Assembly (NCBI RefSeq): GCF_016908525.1
Contig: NZ_JAFBEB010000006.1
Coordinates: 124,001-188,000, forward strand
DNA from: Brevibacillus fulvus
GTDB lineage: Bacteria > Bacillota > Bacilli > Brevibacillales > Brevibacillaceae
Length of the DNA stretch: 64,000 nucleotides
Reading direction: 5' to 3'
Positions within the stretch are counted from its first letter, which is position 1. Each line of letters begins with the position of its first letter. This document shows positions 15,914 to 25,305 of this stretch, piece by piece. The translations under genes were made by a program, and so were the position numbers. The notes beneath the pieces are model-generated. The model searched no databases, had not been told where the DNA came from, and saw only the letters and a program-made list of their open reading frames with translations.

Positions 15914-17941
15914 TTACTCGACATGTTCGTATAACGCCACACTTTCGATGTAATTGATAAATCTGCGTAATTCTTTGGCCTGGTCTCTGCTGATTTCTCC
16001 ATTCTCGTACATTTTATGGATTTCCGCTCGCTCGATATCCATCACTCTCAGCCGCAATTCTTCTTTTTGCTCTTCGCTTTTCTCATTGTAAACTGCCGCT
16101 GTGCGCTTCAATTGATCGATCATCCGTTTGTAATCGACTATTACCAAGTTGAGCGCCTCAGCTTCCTCGGCTTTTTTTGCGTGGTTTTGCAAAAACTCCA
16201 GGGCGGATTGCAGCGCCTTCGTTTGAATTCCCCTGCTTACCCGCAAATTGGCCATTCTTGTTTCCTTGTCTTTACGATAATGAAACCAAAACCGTCCCCA
16301 CGCTCTTTTCATTAACCCTAACAGAAACAACGTCCGTTGACGAACACTGTTAGACAAAGCTTCCTCCCGATGGTCCAACCATCTTTCAAAAATGGCAATG
16401 ACATCTTCTTCCAACCGTTTTTTCTCCATCAATTCATACAGATAGGCCCGCTCTACTTTCAATGCCTGTAACCGGATTTCCGTCACTTTTTGTTGAAATG
16501 GACGGCTGTAAGCAGTTATTTCGTTTGGTTGAAATTGGTGAAACTTCCGTTTATATTCAGCCATCAGCTCATAGGCAGCGGCTTCGTTTTTCTCGTTGAT
16601 TTCTTCCCTTATTTTGTTGATCGCCGTCAGCAAAATTTTTCGTTTCGCTTCGTGGATGCTCATGTAAGAAGCAGCGTCTCCTGCAACGGCTGCACGACTG
16701 CTGAGCAGTCGCAGAAATATGGTAGCGGCAAGCAACGTAAACAATATCACCCCGGCCGCCAAAAAGAGGATCAATGCACGTTCCGGAAATGCTTCGCCGT
16801 TTACTTTGCTGAGCGGAATGGACAGAACACCCACCATTGTCACAGCTCCGCGAACACCGGTTAAACTGGTAATCAGCGATGTTTTGAGATTCGGCTGTTC
16901 GGCGCATTTGATCTTGGCCAAGCGGTATTCATAATACGAAAAAGCATATGACCAGAGAAAGCGAATTCCCAGAATCACAATCCCGAAGGCCAGCACATAG
17001 CCGATGATTAATCCATTCCCGATATTCGGGTTTGCCACTGCCTCCGCCATCGAGTGGGGAATGGTCAATCCCAATAAGAGGAAGACTACACCGTTGAGCA
17101 CAAAAGACACAACCGACCAAATATTCTCGGTCAGCACCTGTTCCTCGGCAACCAGCGTCTCTGTTTTTTCTTTGACGAGGGCATGCAACACGCCTGCGGT
17201 AACGACGGCAATCACCCCGGAAGCGTGCAGCATCTCCTCGGCAACGAGAAAAATGATAAACGGTGTCAGTATATGTAATAACGAATGAAAAGTCACATCG
17301 TGAATCCCTTGTTTTCTTAGCAAAAAGCGAATCCAGGTAATCAGAATGCCCAAGCCCAGACCGGCGATGAGACCGACAATGAACATATAGGAAAAGTCGA
17401 CCACGGCAGCTTTCAGGGAAAAATAACCCGTTACCACCGCCGCAACCGCATAATTAAAAGCAACCAATCCGGAAGCATCATTGATGAGCGATTCTCCGCG
17501 AACCAGATTTAAGACTTTTTCCGGAATATGTACCTGTTTGGCAATGCCATTGACCGCAACCGGGTCGGTTGGAGATAAAATGGCGGCCAGCGCAAACGCC
17601 GCAGCAAGCGGAATGCTTGGAATCATCCAATGAATGAAATATCCCCCGCCAATGGTCGTCACCAGCACCAGGACAATCGCATTCCCCAGAATCGCCCTGC
17701 GCATCTTCCACAATTCTTCCCGTGGAAAATAGCGACCGTCATTATATAAAAGCGGCGCCACAAACAACAGCAAAAACCACTCCGTTTCAATCTCAAACGT
17801 GAAGTTTTTTGCAACCAGCGAAACGATCATGCCGAATACAATTTGCGTGAGCGCTGTCGGAATAAACGGGATATAATGGCTGATTATATTCGAAATCATC
17901 AAACAAAGCAGCAAAACTAAAACGGTCATCAGCAAAGTCAT
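15914..17941 (-). CDS. CPA1-family Na+(K+)/H+ antiporter, NhaK-like
   Basis: 675 residues, close to B. subtilis NhaK (670). The N-terminal 420 residues form about 12 membrane helices with family motifs: FVAPLLYNDGRYFPREELW, LAAILSPTDPVAV (ion-site Asp), VRGESLINDASGLVAF (ND pair) and LTGVRGAVTMVGVLSIP. The remaining 250 residues are a charged cytoplasmic tail rich in helices, ending near a DIERAEIHKMYENGEIS stretch, probably a regulatory coiled-coil domain. It exports sodium (or potassium) in exchange for protons. AGGGA precedes the ATG. It stands alone between recA and the helicase gene; a TGCCGA/TCGGCA hairpin without a T-run (15872-15898) follows it. The exact cation is not readable. Confidence 0.87.
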   Translation of the reverse strand: MTLLMTVLVLLLCLMISNIISHYIPFIPTALTQIVFGMIVSLVAKNFTFEIETEWFLLLFVAPLLYNDGRYFPREELWKMRRAILGNAIVLVLVTTIGGGYFIHWMIPSIPLAAAFALAAILSPTDPVAVNGIAKQVHIPEKVLNLVRGESLINDASGLVAFNYAVAAVVTGYFSLKAAVVDFSYMFIVGLIAGLGLGILITWIRFLLRKQGIHDVTFHSLLHILTPFIIFLVAEEMLHASGVIAVVTAGVLHALVKEKTETLVAEEQVLTENIWSVVSFVLNGVVFLLLGLTIPHSMAEAVANPNIGNGLIIGYVLAFGIVILGIRFLWSYAFSYYEYRLAKIKCAEQPNLKTSLITSLTGVRGAVTMVGVLSIPLSKVNGEAFPERALILFLAAGVILFTLLAATIFLRLLSSRAAVAGDAASYMSIHEAKRKILLTAINKIREEINEKNEAAAYELMAEYKRKFHQFQPNEITAYSRPFQQKVTEIRLQALKVERAYLYELMEKKRLEEDVIAIFERWLDHREEALSNSVRQRTLFLLGLMKRAWGRFWFHYRKDKETRMANLRVSRGIQTKALQSALEFLQNHAKKAEEAEALNLVIVDYKRMIDQLKRTAAVYNEKSEEQKEELRLRVMDIERAEIHKMYENGEISRDQAKELRRFINYIESVALYEHVE

Positions 17942-18092
17942 TCGTTGTTCTCCCTACATTTTTTTCTAGTATTCCCGTAACGAAAACGGCTAGACACGTC
18001 TTTTCGTGACAATCAATGCCATCGGCCAACCTGGACGCTGTTTGCCTGCAACAGCGAACATCTTGCCTGCCGTACAGCAACAAACTTGGATA

Positions 18093-18136
18093 AAAGAAAA
18101 CAACCAGTCGCCGAATTTTTAAAAGCAACTGGTTGC
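18093..18136 (-). terminator. Intrinsic terminator of the helicase gene
   Basis: Minus strand CAACCAGT...ACTGGTTG stem followed by TTTTCTTTT, 62 nt past the stop. The rest of 17942-18197 shows nothing recognisable. Confidence 0.65.
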
Positions 18137-18197
18137 TTGCTTATGAGGTAAATATGGCGTTACGATAACTGTCCGGCACATCGCCGGCACAGTCTTT

Positions 18198-19784
18198 CTA
18201 TTTTTTGCCGCGCGGTTTGGCCGGCTCCAAGTTGATCCGTTTGCCGTTGATGCGCGTCTGTCTCAATGCTTCATACACAAACGGAGCGACCTCTTCCGGC
18301 ACTTCAACAAAGGTGAAGCTCTCAAAAATATCAATGCGCCCGACTGCTTTGCCCGGAATACCGACCGATTCCGAAATTTCCCGAACCAAATCCTGCGGCT
18401 TCACATTGGCATTGCGCCCTACATTCAGGAAGAAACGAACCATCCCTTTGGCAGCCCCTGTCTCGCCAAAATTGTATACTTCCGTGTCTTCCGCTTCCGC
18501 CAGTTCGCTGTGGAAGGAAAGGTGCAAAGCGGCAGCGGCAATTTTTTCCGCTAGATACTGATCGACCAAGGATTCAACCACTTTTGTATAAATATCCGAC
18601 ATGGCATCGTTTTCCAGCAAGGAAACCAGCTGTTCGCGCAATTGTTCCTGTTTGCGCTCGGCAACCTCCTCCAGCGTCGGTACATTACGGGAGACCATAT
18701 CCGCCTTGGTTTGTTTTTGGATAAACATCATTTGCCGCATTTCCCGCGGCGTAACCAGGGTCATTGCGATCCCTTTGCGGCCGGCCCGTCCAGTCCGGCC
18801 GATCCGGTGGACATAGCTTTCCGAGTCTTGCGGAATGTCGTAATTGATCACGTGGGACACATTGCCCACATCGATCCCGCGCGCTGCCACATCTGTCGCA
18901 ATCAAAAACTCAATGCTTCCTTCGCGGAACGCATTCATCACTTTATCCCGCTGCGCCTGGGATAGATCGCCATGCAAACCGTCCGCCAGATAGCCGCGCG
19001 TTTGCAGCACTTCGGTCAATTCGTCGACACCTCGTTTTGTCCGGCAAAAGATAATCCCCAAATCGACATCCTCACTGTCAAGAATGCGGCAAAGACTTTC
19101 CACTTTATTGCGCTCGAACACTTTGTAATAAACTTGTTCAATTAACGGCGCTGTCACTTCTTCCCGGCTGACGGCAATCGTTTCCGGCTTTTTCATATAC
19201 CTGGTGGCCAGGCGTTTGATTTCCGGCGGCATCGTCGCCGAGAAGAGCAAGGTTTGACGATTTTCCGGCAGGTGGCTGATGATCGTTTCAATATCATCGA
19301 CAAAGCCCATGTCCAGCATCTCGTCCGCTTCATCGAGCACGAGCATCGAAACATTGTCCAGACGCAGCGTTTTGCGCCGCAAGTGATCAAGCACGCGTCC
19401 CGGCGTACCGATCACGACCTGAACTCCTTGCTTCAATGCGCGAATTTGGTGGCCGATCGACTGTCCGCCATAAATCGGCAACGTTTTTACTTTTTTATAT
19501 TTGGCGATCCGCATCAATTCACCGGCAACCTGAATCGCCAATTCGCGCGTCGGTGTCAACACGATCGCCTGTACGCGATTGACCGGTGTCATTTTTTCAA
19601 TCAACGGAATCCCGAAGGCAGCCGTTTTTCCTGTTCCGGTCTGCGCCTGCCCGATCAAATCGCCGCCTTCTAAAACTTTTGGGATACATGCCGCCTGAAT
19701 CGGCGACGCTTCTTCAAACCCCATATCATTAATCGCCTGAATGATCGATTTATGTAATGGAAAATCAGCAAACATATTCGTCAT
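18198..19784 (-). CDS. DEAD-box ATP-dependent RNA helicase with DbpA-like RNA-binding domain
   Basis: 528 residues. All helicase motifs are present in order: SPIQAACIP (Q motif), AQTGTGKT (47-54), PTRELA, TPGR, DEAD (151-154), LFSATMP, then IIFCRTKRGVDEL, ATDVAARGIDV and HRIGRTGRAGR. A linker leads to a C-terminal DbpA/CsdA-type RRM fold (MVRFFLNVGRNANVKPQDLV...). This layout resembles DeaD/CshA-type enzymes that act on rRNA and mRNA, but it is not clear which B. subtilis paralogue is the orthologue. ATG 19784 is chosen since AAAGGTG lies 6 nt upstream; a GTG three codons earlier overlaps the cinA stop. It is translationally linked to cinA. Confidence 0.9.
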   Translation of the reverse strand: MTNMFADFPLHKSIIQAINDMGFEEASPIQAACIPKVLEGGDLIGQAQTGTGKTAAFGIPLIEKMTPVNRVQAIVLTPTRELAIQVAGELMRIAKYKKVKTLPIYGGQSIGHQIRALKQGVQVVIGTPGRVLDHLRRKTLRLDNVSMLVLDEADEMLDMGFVDDIETIISHLPENRQTLLFSATMPPEIKRLATRYMKKPETIAVSREEVTAPLIEQVYYKVFERNKVESLCRILDSEDVDLGIIFCRTKRGVDELTEVLQTRGYLADGLHGDLSQAQRDKVMNAFREGSIEFLIATDVAARGIDVGNVSHVINYDIPQDSESYVHRIGRTGRAGRKGIAMTLVTPREMRQMMFIQKQTKADMVSRNVPTLEEVAERKQEQLREQLVSLLENDAMSDIYTKVVESLVDQYLAEKIAAAALHLSFHSELAEAEDTEVYNFGETGAAKGMVRFFLNVGRNANVKPQDLVREISESVGIPGKAVGRIDIFESFTFVEVPEEVAPFVYEALRQTRINGKRINLEPAKPRGKK

Positions 19785-19789
19785 TTTTG

Positions 19790-21034
19790 TCACCTTTCTT
19801 TTAAGCGTTGCAAGGCAAGAAACATTGCATGTTTTGCCGCACGTCCAACAATCGCCCGGCGTCTGCCGGCCAACTGAAATTCTTTTACAATCGTAGGTTT
19901 TCCTTCGCTGGCCAAACCAATGTAGACAAGGCCAACCTGTTTTCCTTCGACCGCATCCGGACCGGCTACACCCGTAACCGAAATCCCGTGTGTTGCTGAC
20001 AAGGCAAGGCGCACATTTTCAGCCAAGCGCTTGGCTGTCTCCGCACTTACCGCACCCTCTGTATGCAGCACCGATTCGGGGATCTGCAGCAGAGCCTGTT
20101 TCGCCAGATTGCTGTAGCAACTGATTCCCCCCTGATAGACGGAGGAACTGCCAGGGAGCGAGGTCAGCAAGGTAGACAGAAGACCGCCAGTGCAGCTTTC
20201 CGCAAAAGCGACAGTCTCCTTTCGCTCTCGCAAAGTTTCCAATAAAACTTGCTGCAGAGAAGTTTCTTCGCCAATGCCGTACAGATACTGACCGACCCGC
20301 TTGCGAATTTCCGCTTCGACGGGAGCAATCAAAGCTTCCGCTTCTTCCACTTGCTCCGCTTTGGCCGTAATCCGCAAGGTCACTTCCCACTCTTTAGCGT
20401 ACGGTGCAATCGTCGGGTTGGTTTGCTGCTCGATTAAATCCAGCAGCTCTGTCTCCAACGCGGACTCACCGATGCCAAAAAAGCGAAGCACGCGAGAGTG
20501 AAACAGCTGTTTTTCCGGCAGCAACTGTTGAATATACGGAATGACGTACCGTTCCACCATTGGATACAACTCGCTCGGCGGACCGGGCAGCAATATAAAG
20601 GTCGTATCCTCATGGCGAATCCCCATGCCGGGTGCCATTCCGTGATCATTGTTAAAAACAGCGCTCCCCTCAATGACCAGCGCCTGTTTACGATTATTTT
20701 CCGTCATCACGATACCACGTCGGTCAAACGATTCCTGGATTCGTTGCATGGCAAGCGCATCGGTCACAAGCGGTTTTCCGATAAAAGCTGCGACGGTTTC
20801 TTTCGTCAGATCATCCTGTGTCGGCCCGAGTCCGCCGGTAAAAATTATCAGGTCGGAGCGGAGCGCACCGTCGTGAATCGTTTGAGTCAGCCTTTCAAAA
20901 TTATCGCCCACGACCGTATGAAAATAAACATTTACGCCAAGTTCCGCCAGTTTTTGCGACAAATATTGTGCGTTCGTATTGGCGATCTGACCCAACAGCA
21001 ATTCCGTACCGACACCGATGATTTCAGCTTTCAT
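19790..21034 (-). CDS. cinA: Competence/damage-inducible protein CinA
   Basis: 414 residues (B. subtilis 416). The N-terminal MoaB/MogA-like domain (IIGVGTELLLGQIANTNAQY, FTGGLGPTQDDLTKE) and the C-terminal PncC-like NMN amidase domain (VAFAESCTGGLLSTLLTSLP, SVTGVAGPDAVEGKQVGLV) are both complete. The family combines a pyrophosphatase with nicotinamide-mononucleotide deamidation and is often co-transcribed with recA; here it lies between pgsA and a helicase gene, with recA further along. ATG 21034 has GAGGGTGAAGAGG in front. Confidence 0.92.
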   Translation of the reverse strand: MKAEIIGVGTELLLGQIANTNAQYLSQKLAELGVNVYFHTVVGDNFERLTQTIHDGALRSDLIIFTGGLGPTQDDLTKETVAAFIGKPLVTDALAMQRIQESFDRRGIVMTENNRKQALVIEGSAVFNNDHGMAPGMGIRHEDTTFILLPGPPSELYPMVERYVIPYIQQLLPEKQLFHSRVLRFFGIGESALETELLDLIEQQTNPTIAPYAKEWEVTLRITAKAEQVEEAEALIAPVEAEIRKRVGQYLYGIGEETSLQQVLLETLRERKETVAFAESCTGGLLSTLLTSLPGSSSVYQGGISCYSNLAKQALLQIPESVLHTEGAVSAETAKRLAENVRLALSATHGISVTGVAGPDAVEGKQVGLVYIGLASEGKPTIVKEFQLAGRRRAIVGRAAKHAMFLALQRLKER

Positions 21035-21079
21035 CCTCTTCACCCTCATCTTTCCAATTTTAAAACGTCCGCAACCTTG

Positions 21080-21655
21080 CTACGAGTAATGAAGGACATT
21101 CCGATTTTTGGAAAAATAATCATATCCCGAATACAAGGTGATGATCACCATCGCCCATGTCGCGACCTCATCAAACGGAATGCCGAAAAATGCAAACGGA
21201 AAATTGCGGATCATCACCGCGATAATGGCGACGATTTGCACCCACGTTTTGATCTTGCCCAGGGCGCTCGCCGCAATCACCTGTCCTTCCGCAGCGGCAA
21301 TGGAGCGCAGCCCGGTAACAGCAAACTCTCGGCTGATAATGACAATCGCGATCCACGCTTCCAAGCGCTGCATTTCCACCAAAGAAATCAACGCCGCTGA
21401 AATCAACAGCTTATCGGCGAGCGGATCAAGAAATTTCCCCAGATTGGTCACAATCTTTCTTTTTCTGGCAATATAGCCATCCAAGCCGTCGGTGCTGGCC
21501 GCCAAAATAAATACCAATGCCGCAATCAGCTCATTATACGTCATCTGAATGGGTCCAAGATGGAGATACCCAAACTTGTAACGTACCAATAGAAAAAACA
21601 TTAATACAGGGACCAGAAATATTCTGGCCAGCGTGATGCGGTTGGCGAGATTCAC
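21080..21655 (-). CDS. pgsA: CDP-diacylglycerol-glycerol-3-phosphate 3-phosphatidyltransferase
   Basis: 191 residues, integral membrane. It makes phosphatidylglycerol phosphate from CDP-diacylglycerol and glycerol-3-phosphate. The CDP-alcohol phosphotransferase signature is complete (STDGLDGYIARKRK, then G-x3-D-x3-D in LGKFLDPLADKL). Starts with GTG 21655, immediately after the rimO stop TAG and 8 nt behind GGGAGG, so it is translated from the same mRNA. Confidence 0.95.
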   Translation of the reverse strand: MNLANRITLARIFLVPVLMFFLLVRYKFGYLHLGPIQMTYNELIAALVFILAASTDGLDGYIARKRKIVTNLGKFLDPLADKLLISAALISLVEMQRLEAWIAIVIISREFAVTGLRSIAAAEGQVIAASALGKIKTWVQIVAIIAVMIRNFPFAFFGIPFDEVATWAMVIITLYSGYDYFSKNRNVLHYS

Positions 21656-22999
21656 CTAGACTACCTCCCCAGCAAAGTCGTATTCGTAGGAATGTGTGAT
21701 TTTAACGGTAACAATTTTCCCCAACTCGCCTTTATAACCTGTTACAAAAACCTCTCCATCGATTTCCGGAGCATCATACTGAGTGCGGCCGATATAAATA
21801 TCATTACGTCCGTCATAGCGTTCAATCAGAACCGGCAATTCACGCCCGACAAATCGTCCATTGCGCTCTGCGGCGATTTCCCGCTGGATTTCCATGATAA
21901 TGTTGGCGCGCTTCTCTTTTACATCTTCCTCCAATTGGTTTGGCAACCGGGAAGCGGGGGTGTCATCTTCATTCGAATAAGTGAATACGCCAAGACGGTC
22001 AAACTTGATCTCTTTCACGAATTCACAAAGATTGGCAAAGTCCTGCTCGGTTTCACCAGGGAAGCCAACAATCAACGAGGTACGCAAAGCTACGTCGGGA
22101 ACTTGTCCACGTATGTGGCTGACGAGTTCGCGAATGTCGCGTTGTCTGCCTGGACGGCGCATACGTTTCAGAATGGAGTCTTCGGAATGCTGGAGTGGCA
22201 TATCAATGTATTTGCAAACCTTTGGATTGTTCGCAAATACCTCAATCAGCTCATCGGTAAAAAAGCCGGGGTAAGCATAGTGGAGACGAATCCATTCGAT
22301 GCCTTCAACTTCAGAAAGTTTGTTTAGCAATTCAGGGAGCATATGCTTGCCATAGATGTCCGTTCCATAATTGGTGGAATCCTGGGCAATCAAACTGACT
22401 TCCACAATCCCCTGGGCCGCCAAATGCCGGGCTTCTTCGAGGATCGATTCGATCGAACGGCTGCGGAACTTACCGCGCATTAACGGGATACTGCAAAACG
22501 TACAAGCATTGTCGCAGCCTTCGGCGATTTTGATATAAGCCATATATGTATCCGCTTTGACTTTCCGCTTGATTACCTGTTCGTAGCTGAAGACGGGGTT
22601 GCCAACTTGAACCGGTTTCTTGCCGGCCAGCGACTCGCCGATGATCTCTGTAATGGACATAAAATTCCCCGTGCCGACAATCCCGTCAACTTCCGGAATT
22701 TCTTTGAGGATGTCCTCTTTATAGCGTTGGGTTAAACAACCCGCGACCACCAACGATTTGAGTTTGCCTTGTTCCTTCAGTTCGGCCATGTCGAGAATTT
22801 TATTAACCGATTCTTCCTTTGCCGCATCGATAAAACCGCATGTATTTACGATAACGACCGTCGCTTGCTCTGGATCGTCAACAAGTTCGTACCCTTTTTC
22901 ATCTATTAAATGGGCCATCATGTCCGAATCTACCAGGTTTTTCTCGCATCCCAATGTTACAATCGCCACTTTTTCCTGCGATTTCTTTTTAACTGTCAT
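21656..22999 (-). CDS. rimO: Ribosomal protein uS12 methylthiotransferase RimO
   Basis: 447 residues. Radical-SAM methylthiotransferase that modifies an aspartate of ribosomal protein S12. The N-terminal UPF0004 domain carries cluster cysteines C18, C54 and C88; the radical-SAM cysteines are C162, C166 and C169 in EGCDNACTFCSIP; a TRAM domain closes the protein. The RimO-type pattern (LGCEKNLVDSD rather than MiaB's LGCQMN) sets it apart from the tRNA enzymes MiaB and MtaB. GGAGG stands 7 nt before the ATG. It is the first gene behind a strong promoter, followed by pgsA and cinA. Confidence 0.93.
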   Translation of the reverse strand: MTVKKKSQEKVAIVTLGCEKNLVDSDMMAHLIDEKGYELVDDPEQATVVIVNTCGFIDAAKEESVNKILDMAELKEQGKLKSLVVAGCLTQRYKEDILKEIPEVDGIVGTGNFMSITEIIGESLAGKKPVQVGNPVFSYEQVIKRKVKADTYMAYIKIAEGCDNACTFCSIPLMRGKFRSRSIESILEEARHLAAQGIVEVSLIAQDSTNYGTDIYGKHMLPELLNKLSEVEGIEWIRLHYAYPGFFTDELIEVFANNPKVCKYIDMPLQHSEDSILKRMRRPGRQRDIRELVSHIRGQVPDVALRTSLIVGFPGETEQDFANLCEFVKEIKFDRLGVFTYSNEDDTPASRLPNQLEEDVKEKRANIIMEIQREIAAERNGRFVGRELPVLIERYDGRNDIYIGRTQYDAPEIDGEVFVTGYKGELGKIVTVKITHSYEYDFAGEVV

Positions 23000-23050
23000 T
23001 TGTTTTCCTCCAATTAGTACACCTCTAGCCGGCTCAATTTACACCTATAC

Positions 23051-23079
23051 AGTATAATATATGGCCCAAATGGTGTCAA
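23051..23079 (-). promoter_or_regulatory. Strong sigma-A promoter of rimO-pgsA-cinA
   Basis: Perfect TTGACA, 17 nt, TATACT on the minus strand. The -35 begins inside the T-run of the rodZ terminator. Confidence 0.8.
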
Positions 23080-23106
23080 AAAAAAGCGGCAAGCCAGGGG
23101 CTTGCC
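23078..23106 (-). terminator. Intrinsic terminator of rodZ
   Basis: Minus strand GGCAAGCC-CCT-GGCTTGCC followed by GCTTTTTTT. The stem starts at the last base of the rodZ stop codon. Confidence 0.9.
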
Positions 23107-24026
23107 TACGGTTGTTGCGGCGTATTGGTTTGTTGCGGCGTTTCTGCAACCTTGATTTGCACATAAGATGGGAAGTGCTTCAATGCAGAAGCGTCCAGCG
23201 GCACGTCATTGATCGTGATGTCCAAAGAAGTCGGTTTGCCCAGAACCATGTAAGCGGTATTGACTGGCAATTCTACTGTTTTTTCGTCACCTTTGCGCAT
23301 CGTCACTTCTTCATATTTTTTGCCGCGCGCCTTATCGCGAACTTGCAGCCAGCAATCGCCTCTGGCAGCAGTCAACTTGATGGTCAATTTGTCACCAGCA
23401 GATAAGACATAATTGTACATTGAACTTTTTTGGGACTCCAGCAAAAGCGTTGGCTTTTCCTGTTCAACCGGTGTCTCCACAATCGGCGATGGTTCGACCG
23501 GCTGCATCGGCTGAGCCGGCTGAGCGGGTTGGGTGGCAGCAGGCGGAGTGGTTGCTCCGGCTGGATTGTTCGTTGGGTTTTGCACATCCGGCAGTTGCGC
23601 ATCCGTATTGCCGGCAATCGGCGGAGCCGTAAGGTTATTGTTGTTCACCGCTGCCATGTAAATCACACCGACAATCAATAAGACGAACAGGATGAGAAGC
23701 GACCTGGTAACCCAACGTCCCGCTTGCAGTTTTTCACTGGCTGACGCAACCCGACGCCGGCGCAACCGTTCAATCTGTTCCTGTGGCGGCTGTGCGGGAA
23801 TCTCTGACTGGAAATGGCTCAAGACGTCATTGGGGTCCAAACCGACAGCTTCAGCATAGCTCTTGATAAAAGCTCTTGCATAAAAGTGGCCAGGCAATAA
23901 GTGGAAATGCCCCCTTTCGATTGCTTCTAAGTAACGTCGTTGAATTTTTGTGATTTTTTGTATGTCATCGAGCGATATTCCTTTTTCCTCACGGGCTGTT
24001 TGCAACACTTGGCCTAGCTCTGACAC
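23106..24026 (-). CDS. rodZ: RodZ-like HTH membrane protein (YmfM)
   Basis: 306 residues. N-terminal Xre-type helix-turn-helix (1-70: LGQVLQTAREEKGISLDDIQ, FYARAFIKSYAEAVGLD), a basic stretch, one membrane helix (about 107-126), a Pro/Gln/Thr-rich outer linker with repeated QPAQP units and a C-terminal beta domain of the RodZ type. RodZ links the MreB cytoskeleton to the cell-wall elongation machinery. Starts with GTG behind GGAGGG. Co-transcribed with ymfK upstream and ended by a strong terminator. Confidence 0.88.
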   Translation of the reverse strand: MSELGQVLQTAREEKGISLDDIQKITKIQRRYLEAIERGHFHLLPGHFYARAFIKSYAEAVGLDPNDVLSHFQSEIPAQPPQEQIERLRRRRVASASEKLQAGRWVTRSLLILFVLLIVGVIYMAAVNNNNLTAPPIAGNTDAQLPDVQNPTNNPAGATTPPAATQPAQPAQPMQPVEPSPIVETPVEQEKPTLLLESQKSSMYNYVLSAGDKLTIKLTAARGDCWLQVRDKARGKKYEEVTMRKGDEKTVELPVNTAYMVLGKPTSLDITINDVPLDASALKHFPSYVQIKVAETPQQTNTPQQP

Positions 24027-24039
24027 GGCTTACCCTCCT

Positions 24040-24825
24040 TTACCTCATCTCAAAATCATTAAACTCGGTCCGATTGATCAACTCATATGTAATCTCTTCG
24101 TCCGGATGATGCCGAAGCTCTATAATATAATGAAAATCAGACAGTTCATACTCCGATTCACGCACAAATATATCGGGATGCTCGATCACTTTGGTTGCCG
24201 GAAACGCCATAATTTCACGCAGCAGCGAGTGATGTTTCTCCGTTGAGCGCAAGGTGGAAACAATCCCGTCAATTAAATATACATGGTCGCTTGACATCTC
24301 ATCGATGGCCAATGAACTGCGAACGGTTTGCCGCAACAGCGTGGAGGAGATAAAGGTCCAGCGTTTGTTGGCAGACACACTGGCAGCAATCATCGACTCG
24401 GTTTTACCGACACGGGGCATTCCGCGGATCCCCACCAACTGATGCCCTTCTTTTTTGAAAATCTCGGCCATGAAATCGACCAATAAGCCAAGTTCATCGC
24501 GGATGAAGCGGAACGTCTTTTTGTCTTCCGTATCCCGCTCAATATAGCGCCCATGCCGAACAGCCAAACGATCCAGCATCGTTGGCGGACGAAGCCTTGT
24601 TACGGTTATATTATCCACTTTTAGAAGAATATTGCGCATTACCGCGATTTTTTCATCATCGTCTGTCAGCAAAAGCAGTCCTCGTCGACCGTTTTGCACG
24701 CCATTGATCGTCATGATGTTTATATTCAACATCCCCAGGATGGAGGCTACATCTCCTAACAAACCGGGACGGTTTCGATAAATTTCGTACTCCATGTACC
24801 ATTCCTTGAGTTCTTTTCCTTCCAT
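24040..24825 (-). CDS. ymfK: YmfK/DUF3388 protein with ACT and P-loop regions
   Basis: 261 residues. Family of unknown function, conserved next to ymfJ and ymfM in Bacilli. The N-terminal 80 residues look like an ACT domain (YEIYRNRPGLLGDVASILGM, INIMTINGVQ). Further on, GIRGMPRVGKTESMIAA has the look of a Walker A loop (GxPRVGKT), followed by predicted beta strands (VYLIDGIVSTL, a possible Walker B aspartate). This suggests a small-molecule-sensing nucleotide-binding protein, but no activity is known to me. ATG 24825 follows GGGGAGG. It has its own promoter behind the ymfJ terminator and is followed by rodZ after 13 nt. Confidence 0.85.
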   Translation of the reverse strand: MEGKELKEWYMEYEIYRNRPGLLGDVASILGMLNINIMTINGVQNGRRGLLLLTDDDEKIAVMRNILLKVDNITVTRLRPPTMLDRLAVRHGRYIERDTEDKKTFRFIRDELGLLVDFMAEIFKKEGHQLVGIRGMPRVGKTESMIAASVSANKRWTFISSTLLRQTVRSSLAIDEMSSDHVYLIDGIVSTLRSTEKHHSLLREIMAFPATKVIEHPDIFVRESEYELSDFHYIIELRHHPDEEITYELINRTEFNDFEMR

Positions 24826-24866
24826 CCTTTTGAATCCTCCCCAGCGGAACCATTCTTCTTTCACTA

Positions 24867-24894
24867 AGTATACCATGTTCAACGAATTCGACAA
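24867..24894 (-). promoter_or_regulatory. Sigma-A promoter of ymfK-rodZ
   Basis: TTGTCG, 16 nt, TATACT with a TGG extended -10 on the minus strand, just downstream of the ymfJ terminator. Confidence 0.55.
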
Positions 24895-24905
24895 TAATCG
24901 CAAAG

Positions 24906-24933
24906 AAAAAATCCCCACGAAAGGGGGATTTTA
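24906..24933 (-). terminator. Intrinsic terminator of ymfJ
   Basis: Minus strand AAAATCCCC...GGGGATTTTTTC stem with T-run directly after the ymfJ stop. Confidence 0.85.
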
Positions 24934-24935
24934 CA

Positions 24936-25205
24936 TTAATTGCCACGAGAAATGTTTTCTGGTTCTTGCACCAATTTTACCATCATGGAAGCCAGCGCCC
25001 GTTGCTGCTCCTCATTCCCTGCTTCCCACAACTGTTTCAGCAGGCGCTCTTGATCATTTTTCGGGTCCACCTGTTGCGCCAGGTAATCGCCGATTTGGTA
25101 AGCTACATTTTGAATGGTTTCATTCTCCATGCCAGCTTCCATCGCTTGTCCAACACGCTCTCCGAGAAATGACTTCCAATCGCGAAAGTTTTCGAGAACT
25201 GACAT
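24936..25205 (-). CDS. ymfJ: YmfJ, DUF3243 protein
   Basis: 89 residues, all helical and acidic. The sequence VLENFRDWKSFLGERVGQA, QIGDYLAQQVDPKNDQE and ALASMMVKLVQ follows B. subtilis YmfJ closely. Function unknown. GGAGGG stands just before the ATG. About 100 nt of spacer separates it from ymfI; a terminator follows directly. Confidence 0.88.
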   Translation of the reverse strand: MSVLENFRDWKSFLGERVGQAMEAGMENETIQNVAYQIGDYLAQQVDPKNDQERLLKQLWEAGNEEQQRALASMMVKLVQEPENISRGN

Positions 25206-25305
25206 TGAATTCCCTCCTTTTCTTCATCGCCGACGGACACAATATCTGCCCGCTTACAGTAGAATTCCATGTTACTCGTCAACTTATACGCGAGCGGCCG
25301 AACGT

